A stretch of 64,000 bases of DNA from Dichotomicrobium sp964540795. Its GTDB lineage: Bacteria > Pseudomonadota > Alphaproteobacteria > Rhizobiales > Rhodomicrobiaceae. Both the position numbers and the translations under genes were made by a program. Under the pieces are notes generated by a model that was given only the letters and a program-made list of their open reading frames with translations, was not told where the DNA came from and did not search any database. Below are positions 25,703 to 34,828 of the stretch, one piece after another (position 1 is the stretch's first letter; every line of letters starts with the position of its first letter). The stretch is from contig CAZINX010000007.1 of the NCBI GenBank assembly GCA_964540795.1, positions 62,001 through 126,000 on the forward strand, in the 5' to 3' direction.

Positions 25703-26476
25703 ATGAGCACTCTCAGCCACATACGTCTTGGCGTCAACATCGACCACGTCGCCACCATCCGCAACGCGCGTGGCGGCTTTCACCCGGACCCTTTGCGCGC
25801 GGCGCGGCTTGCGGCGGAAGCCGGAGCAGACGGCATCACGGCGCATCTGCGCGAGGATCGCAGGCACATCTGCGATGATGACATCGCGCGGCTGAAGGCA
25901 GAGATCGACCTGCCGCTCAACCTCGAAATGGCCGCGACGGACGAGATGCGCGACATCGCGCTGCGCCATCGGCCCCATGCCTGCTGCCTCGTGCCGGAGC
26001 GGCGGGCGGAACTCACCACCGAGGGCGGGCTGGATGTCGCCGGCCACAGCAGCGCGCTGCAGCCGGTCGTCGACGCGCTGCGCGACGCAGGCATCCGGGT
26101 GTCGCTCTTCATCGATGCGGACCCGCACCAGATCGACTCCGCCTGCGCGCTTGGCGCGCCGGTGGTGGAACTGCACACCGGCGCTTACTGCGAAGCGGCG
26201 ATCAAGGGCGACCGCCACGGCCGCGACGCTGAACTGGAGCGCCTGCGCGAAGGCGCGCGGACTGCGGCGTCCGCGGGGCTGGAGGTCCATGCCGGCCATG
26301 GGCTGACTTTCGACACGGTCGCGCCGATCGCCGAAATGCCCGAGATCGTCGAACTGAACATCGGCCACTTCCTCATCGGCGAGGCGATTTTCTCTGGCCT
26401 CGACTCGGCCATCCGGCGGATGCGCGCCCTCATGCAAAAGGCCCGCGCCGGGGCGACCGGCAACCTCGGCGCCTGA
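25703..26476 (+). CDS. pdxJ: Pyridoxine 5'-phosphate synthase
   Basis: A 257-residue TIM-barrel enzyme that condenses 1-deoxyxylulose 5-phosphate with aminoacetone phosphate to form PNP (vitamin B6). Signature blocks: RLGVNIDHVATIRNARGG, GADGITAHLREDRRHI, LPLNLEMAAT, VSLFIDADPHQI, VELHTGAYCEA and VHAGHGLTFDTV, ending with IVELNIGHFLIGEAIF. The start at 25703 is right after the upstream stop; the ribosome-binding site is weak, consistent with coupling. Confidence 0.95.
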   Translation: MSTLSHIRLGVNIDHVATIRNARGGFHPDPLRAARLAAEAGADGITAHLREDRRHICDDDIARLKAEIDLPLNLEMAATDEMRDIALRHRPHACCLVPERRAELTTEGGLDVAGHSSALQPVVDALRDAGIRVSLFIDADPHQIDSACALGAPVVELHTGAYCEAAIKGDRHGRDAELERLREGARTAASAGLEVHAGHGLTFDTVAPIAEMPEIVELNIGHFLIGEAIFSGLDSAIRRMRALMQKARAGATGNLGA

Positions 26477-26482
26477 GCCGCC

Positions 26483-26899
26483 ATGATCCTGGGCCTTGGC
26501 AACGACATCATCGACATCCGGCGTATCGAAGCCACGATAGAACGTTACGGCGAACGGTTCCTGAACCGCGTCTTTACCGACATCGAGCGGCAGAAATCCG
26601 ATCGCCGGCGCTTGCGCGCGGAGTCCTACGCCAAGCGCTTCGCGGCAAAGGAAGCCTGCGCCAAGGCGCTTGGCACCGGCTTGCGCAACGGCGTTTTCTG
26701 GCGCGACATGGGCGTGGTGAACCTGCCGTCCGGCCGCCCGACGATGAAGCTGACCGGCGGCGCGGCGCGTCAGCTCGAAAGTCTCGTGCCCCAAGGCCTC
26801 GAGCCGCGCATCGACCTCACCATCACCGACGACTACCCGCAGGCCCAGGCGGTGGTAATCATTTCCGCATTCCCGATCCGGCACACGTCAAAATCGTAA
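26483..26899 (+). CDS. acpS: Holo-[acyl-carrier-protein] synthase
   Basis: A 138-residue 4'-phosphopantetheinyl transferase that activates ACP. MILGLGNDIIDIRRIE carries the Mg-binding Asp, and SYAKRFAAKEACAKALGTG the catalytic Glu/Lys segment; ITDDYPQAQAVVII closes the fold. It starts six bases after pdxJ. In most alphaproteobacteria lepB, rnc and era follow acpS; here a cold-shock gene and thiD follow instead. Confidence 0.94.
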   Translation: MILGLGNDIIDIRRIEATIERYGERFLNRVFTDIERQKSDRRRLRAESYAKRFAAKEACAKALGTGLRNGVFWRDMGVVNLPSGRPTMKLTGGAARQLESLVPQGLEPRIDLTITDDYPQAQAVVIISAFPIRHTSKS

Positions 26900-26998
26900 T
26901 GGCTGCGCTTTACCGCCCGAGCGCAAGAAAAGCCGGCAGAGGATCGCCGCAACACCGGGCTGGCGGCAGATGAGCAGCGCGATTGCACCCGATTGTGC

Positions 26999-27027
26999 TT
27001 GTCGCAACCCCGGAAATCCTGCATATT
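26999..27027 (+). promoter_or_regulatory. Candidate promoter of the cold-shock gene
   Basis: TTGTCG (26999-27004), a 17-base spacer, CATATT (27022-27027). It would place the transcription start near 27034, leaving a leader of about 160 bases, which is in the range of the long temperature-responsive leaders of cspA-type genes. Confidence 0.45.
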
Positions 27028-27194
27028 ACGCGCATCGGGCGGCATTCTCGACCCGGTGGATGAACTGAGCCTAACCCCGCTCGCGTCTGCGGGGCGCTGT
27101 CAAGTCTCTCCCCGATTCCAGACGTGCCGGCCATGTGATTTTGACGTGGCGCGCGCCGCGTCGGAGAAGTGTCGTGGGGATCAGGAGAGACGTC

Positions 27195-27410
27195 ATGCAG
27201 CAAACCGGCACGGTCAAGTTTTTCAACCAGAGCAAGGGCTACGGCTTTATCACGCCTGACGAGGGCGGCAAGGATGTGTTCGTCCACATTTCCGCCGTGG
27301 AGCGGTCGGGCCTGCCCGCGCTTGACGAAGGGATGCGCGTCAGCTTCGAGACCGAACCGGACCCGCGCGGCAAGGGGCCGAAGGCTGTCAATCTCAGCAT
27401 GTCGGCTTGA
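27195..27410 (+). CDS. CspA-family cold-shock protein
   Basis: A 71-residue OB-fold nucleic-acid chaperone. RNP1 (KGYGFITPD) and RNP2 (VFVHISAV) are intact, with GTVKFFNQSKGYGF at the start. The ATG at 27195 follows TCAGGAGAG. Single cistron with its own candidate promoter, convergent with thiD; GGCGGCC and GGCCGCC arms (27424-27452) lie between them in the thiD 3' end and may form a shared hairpin. Confidence 0.94.
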   Translation: MQQTGTVKFFNQSKGYGFITPDEGGKDVFVHISAVERSGLPALDEGMRVSFETEPDPRGKGPKAVNLSMSA

Positions 27411-27433
27411 GCGGGGGATACCCGGCGGCCGCG

Positions 27434-28255
27434 TCAGCTTTCGCCGGCCGCCGCGCCCCACAGCGCGTAGAAGTGATTGAGCGGGCCAGCGCCCCGGCCG
27501 ACGTTAAGCTTGTCAGCCTCGAGCAAGGCGCTGGTCAAATACATTTTTGCTTCCTGGACAGCTTCATGCAGCGTGAAACCGCGCGCCAGCAGCGCGGCGA
27601 TCGCCGATGACAACGTGCAGCCCGTGCCGTGGACGTTCTTCGTCGGCACGCGCAGCGCGGTGAAGCGCGCGAACTCTCCCTCGGCGAACAGGATGTCGAG
27701 CGCCTCGTCGCCCGTGCCGTGGCCGCCCTTTATAAGCACCGCCTTCGGACCAAGCCCCGCGAGCGCCTCGGCCTGATCCCGCATCGCAGCCTCGTCCTCG
27801 GCCCGCCCGCTGCCCAGCAGCCGCGCGGCTTCCGGCAGGTTCGGGGTCAGCACATCCGCCAGCGGCAGCAGCCGCGATTTCAGCACCGCCTCGGCCCCTG
27901 CTTCCAGCAGCGGATCGCCGCTCGCCGCGACCATCACCGGGTCGAGCACGATCGGTGCCCCGGATGCCTGCTCCAGCGCTGACGCCACCGCCTCGATCGC
28001 CTCGGCATTGCCGATCATCCCGATCTTCACCGCCGCGATCTGCAAGTCTTCGAAAACGGCGGCGATCTGCGCCGTGATGATTTCCGGCGGCAGTTGATGC
28101 ACCGCGCGCACGCCCTGGGTGTTCTGCGCCGTTATCGCCGTGATCGCCGATGCGCCATAGGTCCGCAGCGCGGCGAAAGTCTTGAGGTCCGCCTGAATAC
28201 CAGCGCCGCCCCCGGAATCCGAGCCGGCGATGGTCAACACGTTGGGTATGCTCAT
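27434..28255 (-). CDS. thiD: Hydroxymethylpyrimidine/phosphomethylpyrimidine kinase
   Basis: A 273-residue ribokinase-fold kinase of thiamine synthesis that phosphorylates HMP and HMP-P. Signatures: NVLTIAGSDSGGGAGIQADL, TAITAQNTQGV, and the C-terminal GTGCTLSSAIAALLA with the catalytic aspartate region replaced in the usual ThiD form. It is the last gene of the long minus-strand run tkt-pgk-fba-gph-soxA-thiD. No thiamine riboswitch is seen in the 25-base gap before it. Confidence 0.93.
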   Translation of the reverse strand: MSIPNVLTIAGSDSGGGAGIQADLKTFAALRTYGASAITAITAQNTQGVRAVHQLPPEIITAQIAAVFEDLQIAAVKIGMIGNAEAIEAVASALEQASGAPIVLDPVMVAASGDPLLEAGAEAVLKSRLLPLADVLTPNLPEAARLLGSGRAEDEAAMRDQAEALAGLGPKAVLIKGGHGTGDEALDILFAEGEFARFTALRVPTKNVHGTGCTLSSAIAALLARGFTLHEAVQEAKMYLTSALLEADKLNVGRGAGPLNHFYALWGAAAGES

Positions 28256-28280
28256 GGTCGGTCCCGTTTTTTAATGTCCC

Positions 28281-29156
28281 TCACCAGTTGCGCACCGCCG
28301 GCGTCTCGACCGGCAAACCGATTCCGCGCCACGCCAGATACAGCTCCAGATTGACATATGGATCAGCGCCAAGCGGCAGCGGCTCAGCCCCCACCCGCTT
28401 GTTGCAGCGCTGGAACTGCCGATGCAGAGGTTCGACGCGCTCCGTGGCGATCTTGTAGGCCGGGAAACCGTTGCTGTGGCCCTGGCTCAGCGTGGCGGCA
28501 TCCAGCTTCTTGCCGGCGTCGCGCTCGTGACAGGCGGCGCAGGACAGGCCCGTTTCGCCGCGCGGCGCATAGTAATAGTCGCGGCCTGCCTCGAAGAAAG
28601 GCTCGGCCTGGCCGTCCGTCTTCACGCGCACCGGCGTCCCGCGCGACTGCGCCCGAACATAGGTGGTCATGGCGATCATCGCGTCCGAGCCGAGTGGCCA
28701 GGGCTTTGCCTTCATGTTCAGCGTCCGGCAAAGATTGATCCGCCCGGATAACGTGATCGGCTTGCCTTCGGGCGGCGAAAATCTCGGATAGCGCGCGCCG
28801 ACGCCTTGCATCGCCTTTTCCGCGACATTGTGGCAGTCCGCGCAGGACTTTTCCGCCGCGCCCGCCGGCTGCACCCACAGCTGGCGGCCATAATCCCGCC
28901 ACAGGGTGCCCGGGTTCTTGATATCCTCGTTCTGGATCTCGCGGACATATTCGGGCTGGAAGCGATAGCCGGAAAAGAGTTCGGACAGCGGATGCCCCTC
29001 GGGCGGCGCGACCGGCTCGGCCAGCTTCGGCTCCTCCGCCAGCGCGCCCAGCGGGAGGACAACGGCCAGCAACAGCGCGGCAGCGAGGCGGCACACGCCC
29101 CTCGCAACGCTCCAATACCGCGCCATCGCGCGCAGGTCTGTGGCCCGGTTGCTCAT
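28281..29156 (-). CDS. soxA: SoxA-type sulfur-oxidation c-type cytochrome
   Basis: A 291-residue exported dihaem cytochrome. The signal peptide runs to about LGALA. Two haem-binding motifs, CADCH (105-109) and CAACH (206-210), are followed by FQRCNKRVGAEPL with Cys251, the position of the cysteine (persulfide) haem ligand and catalytic residue of SoxA; the tail YVNLELYLAWRGIGLPVETP is the classic SoxA ending. SoxAX attaches thiosulfate to SoxY. No soxX, soxYZ, soxB or soxCD is near; it lies between gph and thiD. The start could also be the ATG at 29126. Confidence 0.9.
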   Translation of the reverse strand: MSNRATDLRAMARYWSVARGVCRLAAALLLAVVLPLGALAEEPKLAEPVAPPEGHPLSELFSGYRFQPEYVREIQNEDIKNPGTLWRDYGRQLWVQPAGAAEKSCADCHNVAEKAMQGVGARYPRFSPPEGKPITLSGRINLCRTLNMKAKPWPLGSDAMIAMTTYVRAQSRGTPVRVKTDGQAEPFFEAGRDYYYAPRGETGLSCAACHERDAGKKLDAATLSQGHSNGFPAYKIATERVEPLHRQFQRCNKRVGAEPLPLGADPYVNLELYLAWRGIGLPVETPAVRNW

Positions 29157-29242
29157 CGACACCAGAATGCACGATTTCCGCGCGGTGAGAAACAGATTGG
29201 CCCGCCGCACGGGCGGGGACGCTTCTGGACAAGCGGGGCCGC

Positions 29243-29977
29243 TCAATCGCGCTCGCTCCGCAGCAGCGCGTCTGTGGCAGTGCCGCCGCGCAGGGCGTCG
29301 ATCGCCGACTGCGCTTCTGTCAGCGAGTCGATGAGCACGTCCGCGCCCAACTCGTCCGGGGCCTCCTTCCCATAGCCCGAGCGCAGCACGATCACCGGCA
29401 CACCGAGCGCGGACGCCGCGCCGACATCCGCAGCGCTGTCGCCGATCATCAGCGCGTCGAAAGCCGGCACCGCCAGAAGGTCGAGCGCCGCGCGCAGCAT
29501 CGCCGGGTCGGGCTTGCGCGGCAGATCGGGCGTTGTGCCGACCACCGCGCCGAAATGCAATGCGACGCCAAGCTCCGCCAGCACCAGATCGGTGATCGCT
29601 TGCGGCTTGTTGGTGCAAATCGCCATCTTGACGCCGCGCGCAGCCAAGTCTGCGAGAAGCTCCGCGCCGCCGTCGTAAAGCCGCGTGCGCGCCGCTGGCT
29701 GGGCCGAATAGCGCGCGACAAGCTCGCGCACGAACGGTTCGATGTCATCCGCATCGACGCCATGCGCCGACAAGCCCCGGCGCACCAGTTCCGGCACGCC
29801 GGCGCCGACCATCTGCTTGATATGATCTTCCGGCAAGGCGGGCAGACCGCGCGTCGCGAGCGTGGCGTTCAGCGCGTCGGCAATGTCGCCGATGCTGTCG
29901 ATCAGCGTACCGTCGAGGTCGAAGACCACGGCGCGGGGCCAATGCGGGCCACGATCCGGCGCATAGCAAACGTTCAT
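29243..29977 (-). CDS. gph: Phosphoglycolate phosphatase
   Basis: A 244-residue HAD phosphatase. Motifs: VFDLDGTLIDSIGD (nucleophile and acid), CTNKPQ, RKPDPAML and MIGDSAADVGAA. It removes phosphoglycolate, made by RuBisCO oxygenation or DNA repair. The position directly after fba in a tkt-pgk-fba run agrees with carbon-cycle salvage, although no RuBisCO gene is visible here. Confidence 0.88.
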   Translation of the reverse strand: MNVCYAPDRGPHWPRAVVFDLDGTLIDSIGDIADALNATLATRGLPALPEDHIKQMVGAGVPELVRRGLSAHGVDADDIEPFVRELVARYSAQPAARTRLYDGGAELLADLAARGVKMAICTNKPQAITDLVLAELGVALHFGAVVGTTPDLPRKPDPAMLRAALDLLAVPAFDALMIGDSAADVGAASALGVPVIVLRSGYGKEAPDELGADVLIDSLTEAQSAIDALRGGTATDALLRSERD

Positions 29978-29994
29978 GGCCCGACTCTGATGCT

Positions 29995-31074
29995 TCAGGC
30001 CGCGCGCGCGGTCCCGATCCGCGGGTCGAGCGTACCTTCGGCGTAGCGCTTCGCCATTTCCGCCATCGGGATCGGCTTGATCTTCGGGGCGTTGCCCGCC
30101 GTGCCGAACGCCTCGAAGCGTTCCGCGCAGACCTTCTGCATCGCTTCCATCGCGGGCTTCAGGTATTTGCGCGGATCGAACTCCGCCGGGTTCTCGTGGA
30201 AGACCTTGCGGATCGTGCCCGTGGCCGCCATGCGCAGGTCCGTGTCGATGTTCACCTTGCGCACGCCGTGGCGGATGCCGCGCACGATCTCCTCGACCGG
30301 CACGCCGTAGGTCTCGCGCATGTCGCCGCCATAGGCGTTGATCATGTCTTGCAGGTCCTGCGGCACCGAGCTGGACCCATGCATGACGATATGCGTGTTC
30401 GGCAGGCGCTCATGGATCGCCTCGATCACGTCCATCGCCAGGATTTCGCCGGTCGGCTTGCGCGTGAACTTGTAAGCGCCGTGGCTCGTGCCGATGGCGA
30501 CCGCCAGCGCATCGACCTTGGTTTCGGCAACGAACTGCTTTGCCTCGTCCGGGTTGGTCAGCAGCTTGTCGCGCGACAGCGCGCCCTCGAAGCCGTGGCC
30601 GTCCTCGGCCTCGCCCTCGCCAGTTTCCAGCGAGCCGAGGCAGCCCAACTCGCCCTCGACGCTGGCGCCGACCCAATGCGCCATTTCGGTCACCTTCTTC
30701 GTCACCTCGACGTTGTATTCGTATGAGGCTGGCGTCTTGGCATCTTCCTCCAGCGAACCGTCCATCATCACGGAGGTGAAGCCGTGCTGGATCGCGGACA
30801 GGCAGGTCGCGGGGTTGTTGCCGTGGTCCTGGTGCAGACATACGGGGATGTCCGGGTAAAGCGCCTCAAGCCCCTCGATCAGCTTGGCCAGCATGAAGTC
30901 GCCGGCGTATTTGCGCGCGCCGCGGCTGGCCTGGATGATCACCGGCGACTTCGTGGCTTGAGCCGCCTCCATGATCGCCAGGCCCTGCTCCATGTTGTTG
31001 ATGTTGTAGGCGGGCACGCCGTAGCCGTGTTCGGCGGCGTGGTCGAGAAGCTGTCTCAGTGTCACTCGTGCCAT
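29995..31074 (-). CDS. fba: Class II fructose-bisphosphate aldolase
   Basis: A 359-residue zinc aldolase of the CbbA/Fba type. Zinc and catalytic segments are visible: VCLHQDHGNNPATC, VMMDGSLEEDAKTPASYEYN, SVEGELGCLGSLE, IGTSHGAYKF and IVMHGSSSVPQD. It acts in glycolysis/gluconeogenesis or the Calvin cycle. It starts 19 bases after the end of pgk, and stops 17 bases before gph. Confidence 0.95.
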   Translation of the reverse strand: MARVTLRQLLDHAAEHGYGVPAYNINNMEQGLAIMEAAQATKSPVIIQASRGARKYAGDFMLAKLIEGLEALYPDIPVCLHQDHGNNPATCLSAIQHGFTSVMMDGSLEEDAKTPASYEYNVEVTKKVTEMAHWVGASVEGELGCLGSLETGEGEAEDGHGFEGALSRDKLLTNPDEAKQFVAETKVDALAVAIGTSHGAYKFTRKPTGEILAMDVIEAIHERLPNTHIVMHGSSSVPQDLQDMINAYGGDMRETYGVPVEEIVRGIRHGVRKVNIDTDLRMAATGTIRKVFHENPAEFDPRKYLKPAMEAMQKVCAERFEAFGTAGNAPKIKPIPMAEMAKRYAEGTLDPRIGTARAA

Positions 31075-31092
31075 GATTGATCTCCGATTGCG

Positions 31093-32295
31093 TCAGGCGC
31101 TCTTGAGCGCGGCAACGCCGGGCAACTCGCGCCCTTCCAGCCATTCCAGAAACGCGCCGCCCGCCGTTGAAACATAGGTGAAATCGTCCGTGACCCTGGC
31201 GGCATTAAGCGCGGCCACCGTGTCGCCACCACCGGCAATGCTGGTCAGTCCACTCTCGCGGGTCAGCCGCGCCACCTCGCGGGCGACCGCGACGGTGCCT
31301 TTGCCGAACGGGTCGACCTCGAACGCGCCGAGCGGCCCGTTCCACAGTGCTGTATGGCAGCCAGCTAGCCGCGCGCAGATATCCGCCACGGAGGCCGGGC
31401 CGATATCGAGGATCATAGCATCGGCGGGGATGTCCGTCACATCGCGCACCTCGGTGGCCACGCCTTCGCGCAACTCCGGGGCGACCACGGCGTCCTTTGG
31501 CAAGACGATCTGACAGTTGCGCTCCGCCGCGTTCGTGATGATCTGCTCAACCGTGGCAGCCTCGTCCGGCTCGTGCAGCGACTTGCCTATGCCGCGCCCT
31601 TCGACATGCAGGAAGGTATTGGCCATCGCCCCGCCGATCACCAGGAGATTGACCTTGGCCACGAGATTCGAGAGCACGTCGATCTTGGTGGAGACCTTCG
31701 CCCCGCCGATAATCGCGGCGACCGGCCGGCGCGGTTGCTCCAGCGCGAGGGTGAGCGCCTCGATCTCCGACATCATCGCCGGGCCGGCATAGGCGGGCAG
31801 AAGAAGCGCTATGCCCTCGGTCGAGGCATGGGCGCGGTGCGCGGCGGAGAAGGCATCGTTGACATAGATATCGCCGAGTTCGGCCAGCGCGGCGGCGAAG
31901 TCCCGGTCGTTGGCCTCCTCGCCCGCGTAGAAGCGCAGGTTTTCAAGCACGCAGACGCCGCCCGGCTCAAGCGCATTGATGGCGGCTTTCGCCTCCTCGC
32001 CAATGCAGTCCGGCGCGAAGTGCACGCTGATCGGCGCGAGCATCCCGGCCATCGTATCGGCCACCGGCTTGAGCGACATCTCCGCGACGCGCTCGCCCTT
32101 GGGCCTTCCGAAATGCGACATCACGACGACCCTCGCGCCGCGCTGCGACAGATCGCGGATCAGCGGCAGCACCTGCTCGATGCGCGTCGCATCCGTGACC
32201 TTGCCCTCAGCCATCGGCACGTTGAGATCGGCGCGGACCAGCACGCGCTTGCCCGCAACCTCCGCCGAGTCGATCCGCTTGATACGCTCAAGCAT
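31093..32295 (-). CDS. pgk: Phosphoglycerate kinase
   Basis: A 400-residue two-domain kinase. RVLVRADLNVPM, VVVMSHFGRPKG, YVNDAFSAAHRAHAST, IIGGAKVSTKIDVL, LWNGPLGAFE and TSIAGGGDTVAAL cover both the 3-phosphoglycerate and nucleotide sites. It catalyses the ATP-yielding (or -using) interconversion of 1,3-bisphosphoglycerate. The usual neighbour gap (GAPDH) is missing between it and tkt. Confidence 0.96.
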   Translation of the reverse strand: MLERIKRIDSAEVAGKRVLVRADLNVPMAEGKVTDATRIEQVLPLIRDLSQRGARVVVMSHFGRPKGERVAEMSLKPVADTMAGMLAPISVHFAPDCIGEEAKAAINALEPGGVCVLENLRFYAGEEANDRDFAAALAELGDIYVNDAFSAAHRAHASTEGIALLLPAYAGPAMMSEIEALTLALEQPRRPVAAIIGGAKVSTKIDVLSNLVAKVNLLVIGGAMANTFLHVEGRGIGKSLHEPDEAATVEQIITNAAERNCQIVLPKDAVVAPELREGVATEVRDVTDIPADAMILDIGPASVADICARLAGCHTALWNGPLGAFEVDPFGKGTVAVAREVARLTRESGLTSIAGGGDTVAALNAARVTDDFTYVSTAGGAFLEWLEGRELPGVAALKSA

Positions 32296-32320
32296 CGCTC
32301 ATTGCTCCAGTGTGACCGGC

Positions 32321-34339
32321 CTAACCCTGTCTGACGGCGGCGCGGGCTTCCTCGGCAACCCGCTCGGCCGTGATGCCGAAATGCTTGAAAAGGTCTCCAG
32401 CGGGCGCAGAGGCCCCGAAGCTGTCCATGCCGACAAAGCGGCCTGACGCGCCGAGCCACTCATGCCAGCCGAGCGCCGCCGCCGCTTCGACGCCGAGGCG
32501 CGGGGCCGTGCCAAGCACACTCTCGCGGTACTCGGTGGGCTGGGCGCGGAACAGTTCCCAGCACGGCATGGAGACCACCGCCGCGCGGATGCCTCCTTGC
32601 GCCAGCAGCTGCGCCGCCTCGACGGCCAGCCCGACTTCCGAGCCTGTCGCCAGCAGCGTCACGTCGCGCCCGCCATCCGCCTCGCGAAGCACGTAGGCGC
32701 CGCGCGCGCTCAGGTTGGCGTCGTCATGATCGCCGCGCAGCAACGGCAGGCCTTGGCGCGTCAACGCGAGGATCGACGGCGTGTCCGCACTGGCCAGTGC
32801 AAACTCCCAGCATTCCGCGCACTCGACCGAATCGGCCGGGCGGTAGACGTTCAGGTTCGGCATCGCGCGCAGCGCCGCCAGATGCTCGATCGGTTGATGC
32901 GTCGGGCCGTCCTCGCCAAGCCCGATGGAATCATGCGTCATCACATAGATGACCCGCTGGCCCATCAGCGCGGACAGCCGGATGGACGGGCGGCAGTAGT
33001 CGGTGAACACGAGGAATGTGCCGCCATAAGGCACCACGCCGCCATGCAGCGCCATGCCGTTCAGCGCAGCGGCCATGCCGTGCTCGCGCACGCCGTAGTG
33101 GATGTAGTTGCCGCCGAAATCCTCCGCCGAGACGTCGCGGTGCAGCTTGGTCATAGTGCCGTTCGAGCCGGTCAGGTCCGCCGATCCGCCGATCAGCGCA
33201 GGGACGGCCGGTACCAGCGCCTCGATCACCTGTTGCGAGGATTTGCGCGAGGCGAGCTTTTCGCCACTCGCGCTGAAATCAGCCTTCACCTTGCGGATCA
33301 CCGCCGCGATATCCGCGCGTGCCGCCGCGTCGATCGGATCGTGCAGCCGCGCGCGTTCCTGCTCGCCGAGACGGCCGGCGGCCTGCTGCCAGGCCTCAAA
33401 CGCCGCGCGGCCCCGCGCGCCGGTTTCGCGCCAGGCGCTCAGGATGTGTTCCGGCACCTCGAACGGCGGATAGGCCCAGCCGAGCACTTCGCGGGCAGCG
33501 GCGATCTCATCCTCGCCCAGCGGCGCGCCGTGCGTTTCGGCCGTGCCCTGCTTGTTGGGCGCGCCATAGCCGATCACGGTGCGGCAGGCGATCAGCGAGG
33601 GGCGGTCGGTTTCGTCGCGCGCAGCTTCGATCGCCGCGGCGACCGCCTCCGGGTCGTGACCGTCCACGCGCGTTGTGTGCCAGCCGCAGGCGCTGAACCG
33701 AGCGAGTTGGTCGTCGGAAACGGCCAGATCGGTTGGGCCGTCAATCGAGATATGGTTGTCGTCGAACAGGACGATCAGCTTGCCGAGCTTGAGATGGCCG
33801 GCCAGCGAGATCGCCTCATGGCTGATGCCTTCCATCAGGCAGCCGTCGCTCGCCAGAACATAAGTGAAGTGATCGACAATATCGCCGCCGTGACGCGCAT
33901 TCAGCAGCCGCTCCGCCAGCGCCATGCCGACGCTGTTGCCCAGACCCTGGCCGAGCGGGCCGGTCGTCGTCTCGATGCCCGGCGCATCGCCATATTCGGG
34001 GTGTCCGGCCGTGTGCGAGCCGAGTTGGCGGAAATTCCTGAGTTGCTCTATCTCCATGCCCGGATAGCCGGTCAGGTATAACAGGCTGTAGAGCAGCATC
34101 GAGCCGTGACCGGCCGAAAGAACGAAGCGGTCGCGATCCGGCCAGTCCGGGTTGGCGGCGTCAAACTTGAGAAACTGGCGAAACAGCACCGTGGCCACAT
34201 CGGCCATGCCCATCGGCATCCCCGGATGCCCAGAATTGGCCGCCTGGACCGCGTCCATCGACAGCGCGCGGATGGCATTCGCCATGTCGCTGTGCGCGAC
34301 CTCCGCCGCCGTCTCCGGTCTCCTCATTGTCTCCGCCAT
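32321..34339 (-). CDS. tkt: Transketolase
   Basis: A 672-residue thiamine-diphosphate enzyme. The N-terminal TPP domain has RDRFVLSAGHGSMLLYSLL and GDGC-like ASDGCLMEGISHEA; the central Pyr domain has YGVREHGMAAALNGM and VIYVMTHDSIGLGEDGPTHQ; the C-terminal domain ends with FGASAPAGDLFKHFGIT. It heads the run tkt-pgk-fba, all closely spaced on the minus strand. Confidence 0.96.
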   Translation of the reverse strand: MAETMRRPETAAEVAHSDMANAIRALSMDAVQAANSGHPGMPMGMADVATVLFRQFLKFDAANPDWPDRDRFVLSAGHGSMLLYSLLYLTGYPGMEIEQLRNFRQLGSHTAGHPEYGDAPGIETTTGPLGQGLGNSVGMALAERLLNARHGGDIVDHFTYVLASDGCLMEGISHEAISLAGHLKLGKLIVLFDDNHISIDGPTDLAVSDDQLARFSACGWHTTRVDGHDPEAVAAAIEAARDETDRPSLIACRTVIGYGAPNKQGTAETHGAPLGEDEIAAAREVLGWAYPPFEVPEHILSAWRETGARGRAAFEAWQQAAGRLGEQERARLHDPIDAAARADIAAVIRKVKADFSASGEKLASRKSSQQVIEALVPAVPALIGGSADLTGSNGTMTKLHRDVSAEDFGGNYIHYGVREHGMAAALNGMALHGGVVPYGGTFLVFTDYCRPSIRLSALMGQRVIYVMTHDSIGLGEDGPTHQPIEHLAALRAMPNLNVYRPADSVECAECWEFALASADTPSILALTRQGLPLLRGDHDDANLSARGAYVLREADGGRDVTLLATGSEVGLAVEAAQLLAQGGIRAAVVSMPCWELFRAQPTEYRESVLGTAPRLGVEAAAALGWHEWLGASGRFVGMDSFGASAPAGDLFKHFGITAERVAEEARAAVRQG

Positions 34340-34546
34340 TTACGTCTTCTCCCGGCCTCTCTGGCGCTGCGCCCCGTGACGCGGACGCACAACCAACTCC
34401 GCAGGCGCTCGCGCGCCGGCCCCTTATTAGCGTGGAATGATGAGCAATGCACTTCCTGAAACCACACCTCTCGCTGCTCGCCGCTTCTGGATCAAGCCGG
34501 AAATGCGACAGCCGCGCCCTTTTCACGCGGCCGCAGAATTGATGAG

Positions 34547-34828
34547 CTATTCTCGGTCGTCAGGCGTGATCGCATTTCGCAGCGGACGCGGGAGGCGGTG
34601 CTCCACCGAGCGAAGCCAGCTGTCCATTCCCGGCCAGCGCGCGCGCAGGTTGAGGAACTTGGCGCGGATGAACGCGCTGTTAACGATCAGGATCGAGAGC
34701 CCGATCAGGATCATCGCCGCCCCGAACGGCAGCGGCAGAGGCAGAACGATGGCCCCGGCAACCAGAAAGATCAGCCCCATTGTCAACATGACATAACGCC
34801 GGATCTCGCCAAGAACAAAACGCGTCAT
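34547..34828 (-). CDS. Small membrane protein (PGPGW-like)
   Basis: A 93-residue protein with two spans (about residues 11-29 and 31-52) and a turn reading PLPLPFGAA, close to the PGPGW family of small membrane proteins, followed by a basic cytoplasmic tail. The ATG at 34828 has GAGGAAGAGG just upstream; an in-frame ATG at 34897 would add a charged leader and lacks a site. Function unknown. Confidence 0.65.
   Translation of the reverse strand: MTRFVLGEIRRYVMLTMGLIFLVAGAIVLPLPLPFGAAMILIGLSILIVNSAFIRAKFLNLRARWPGMDSWLRSVEHRLPRPLRNAITPDDRE

Noticed and set aside
32462..34081. Forward frame of about 540 codons opposite tkt
   Set aside because: Arg/Ala-dominated shadow of transketolase with no motif.
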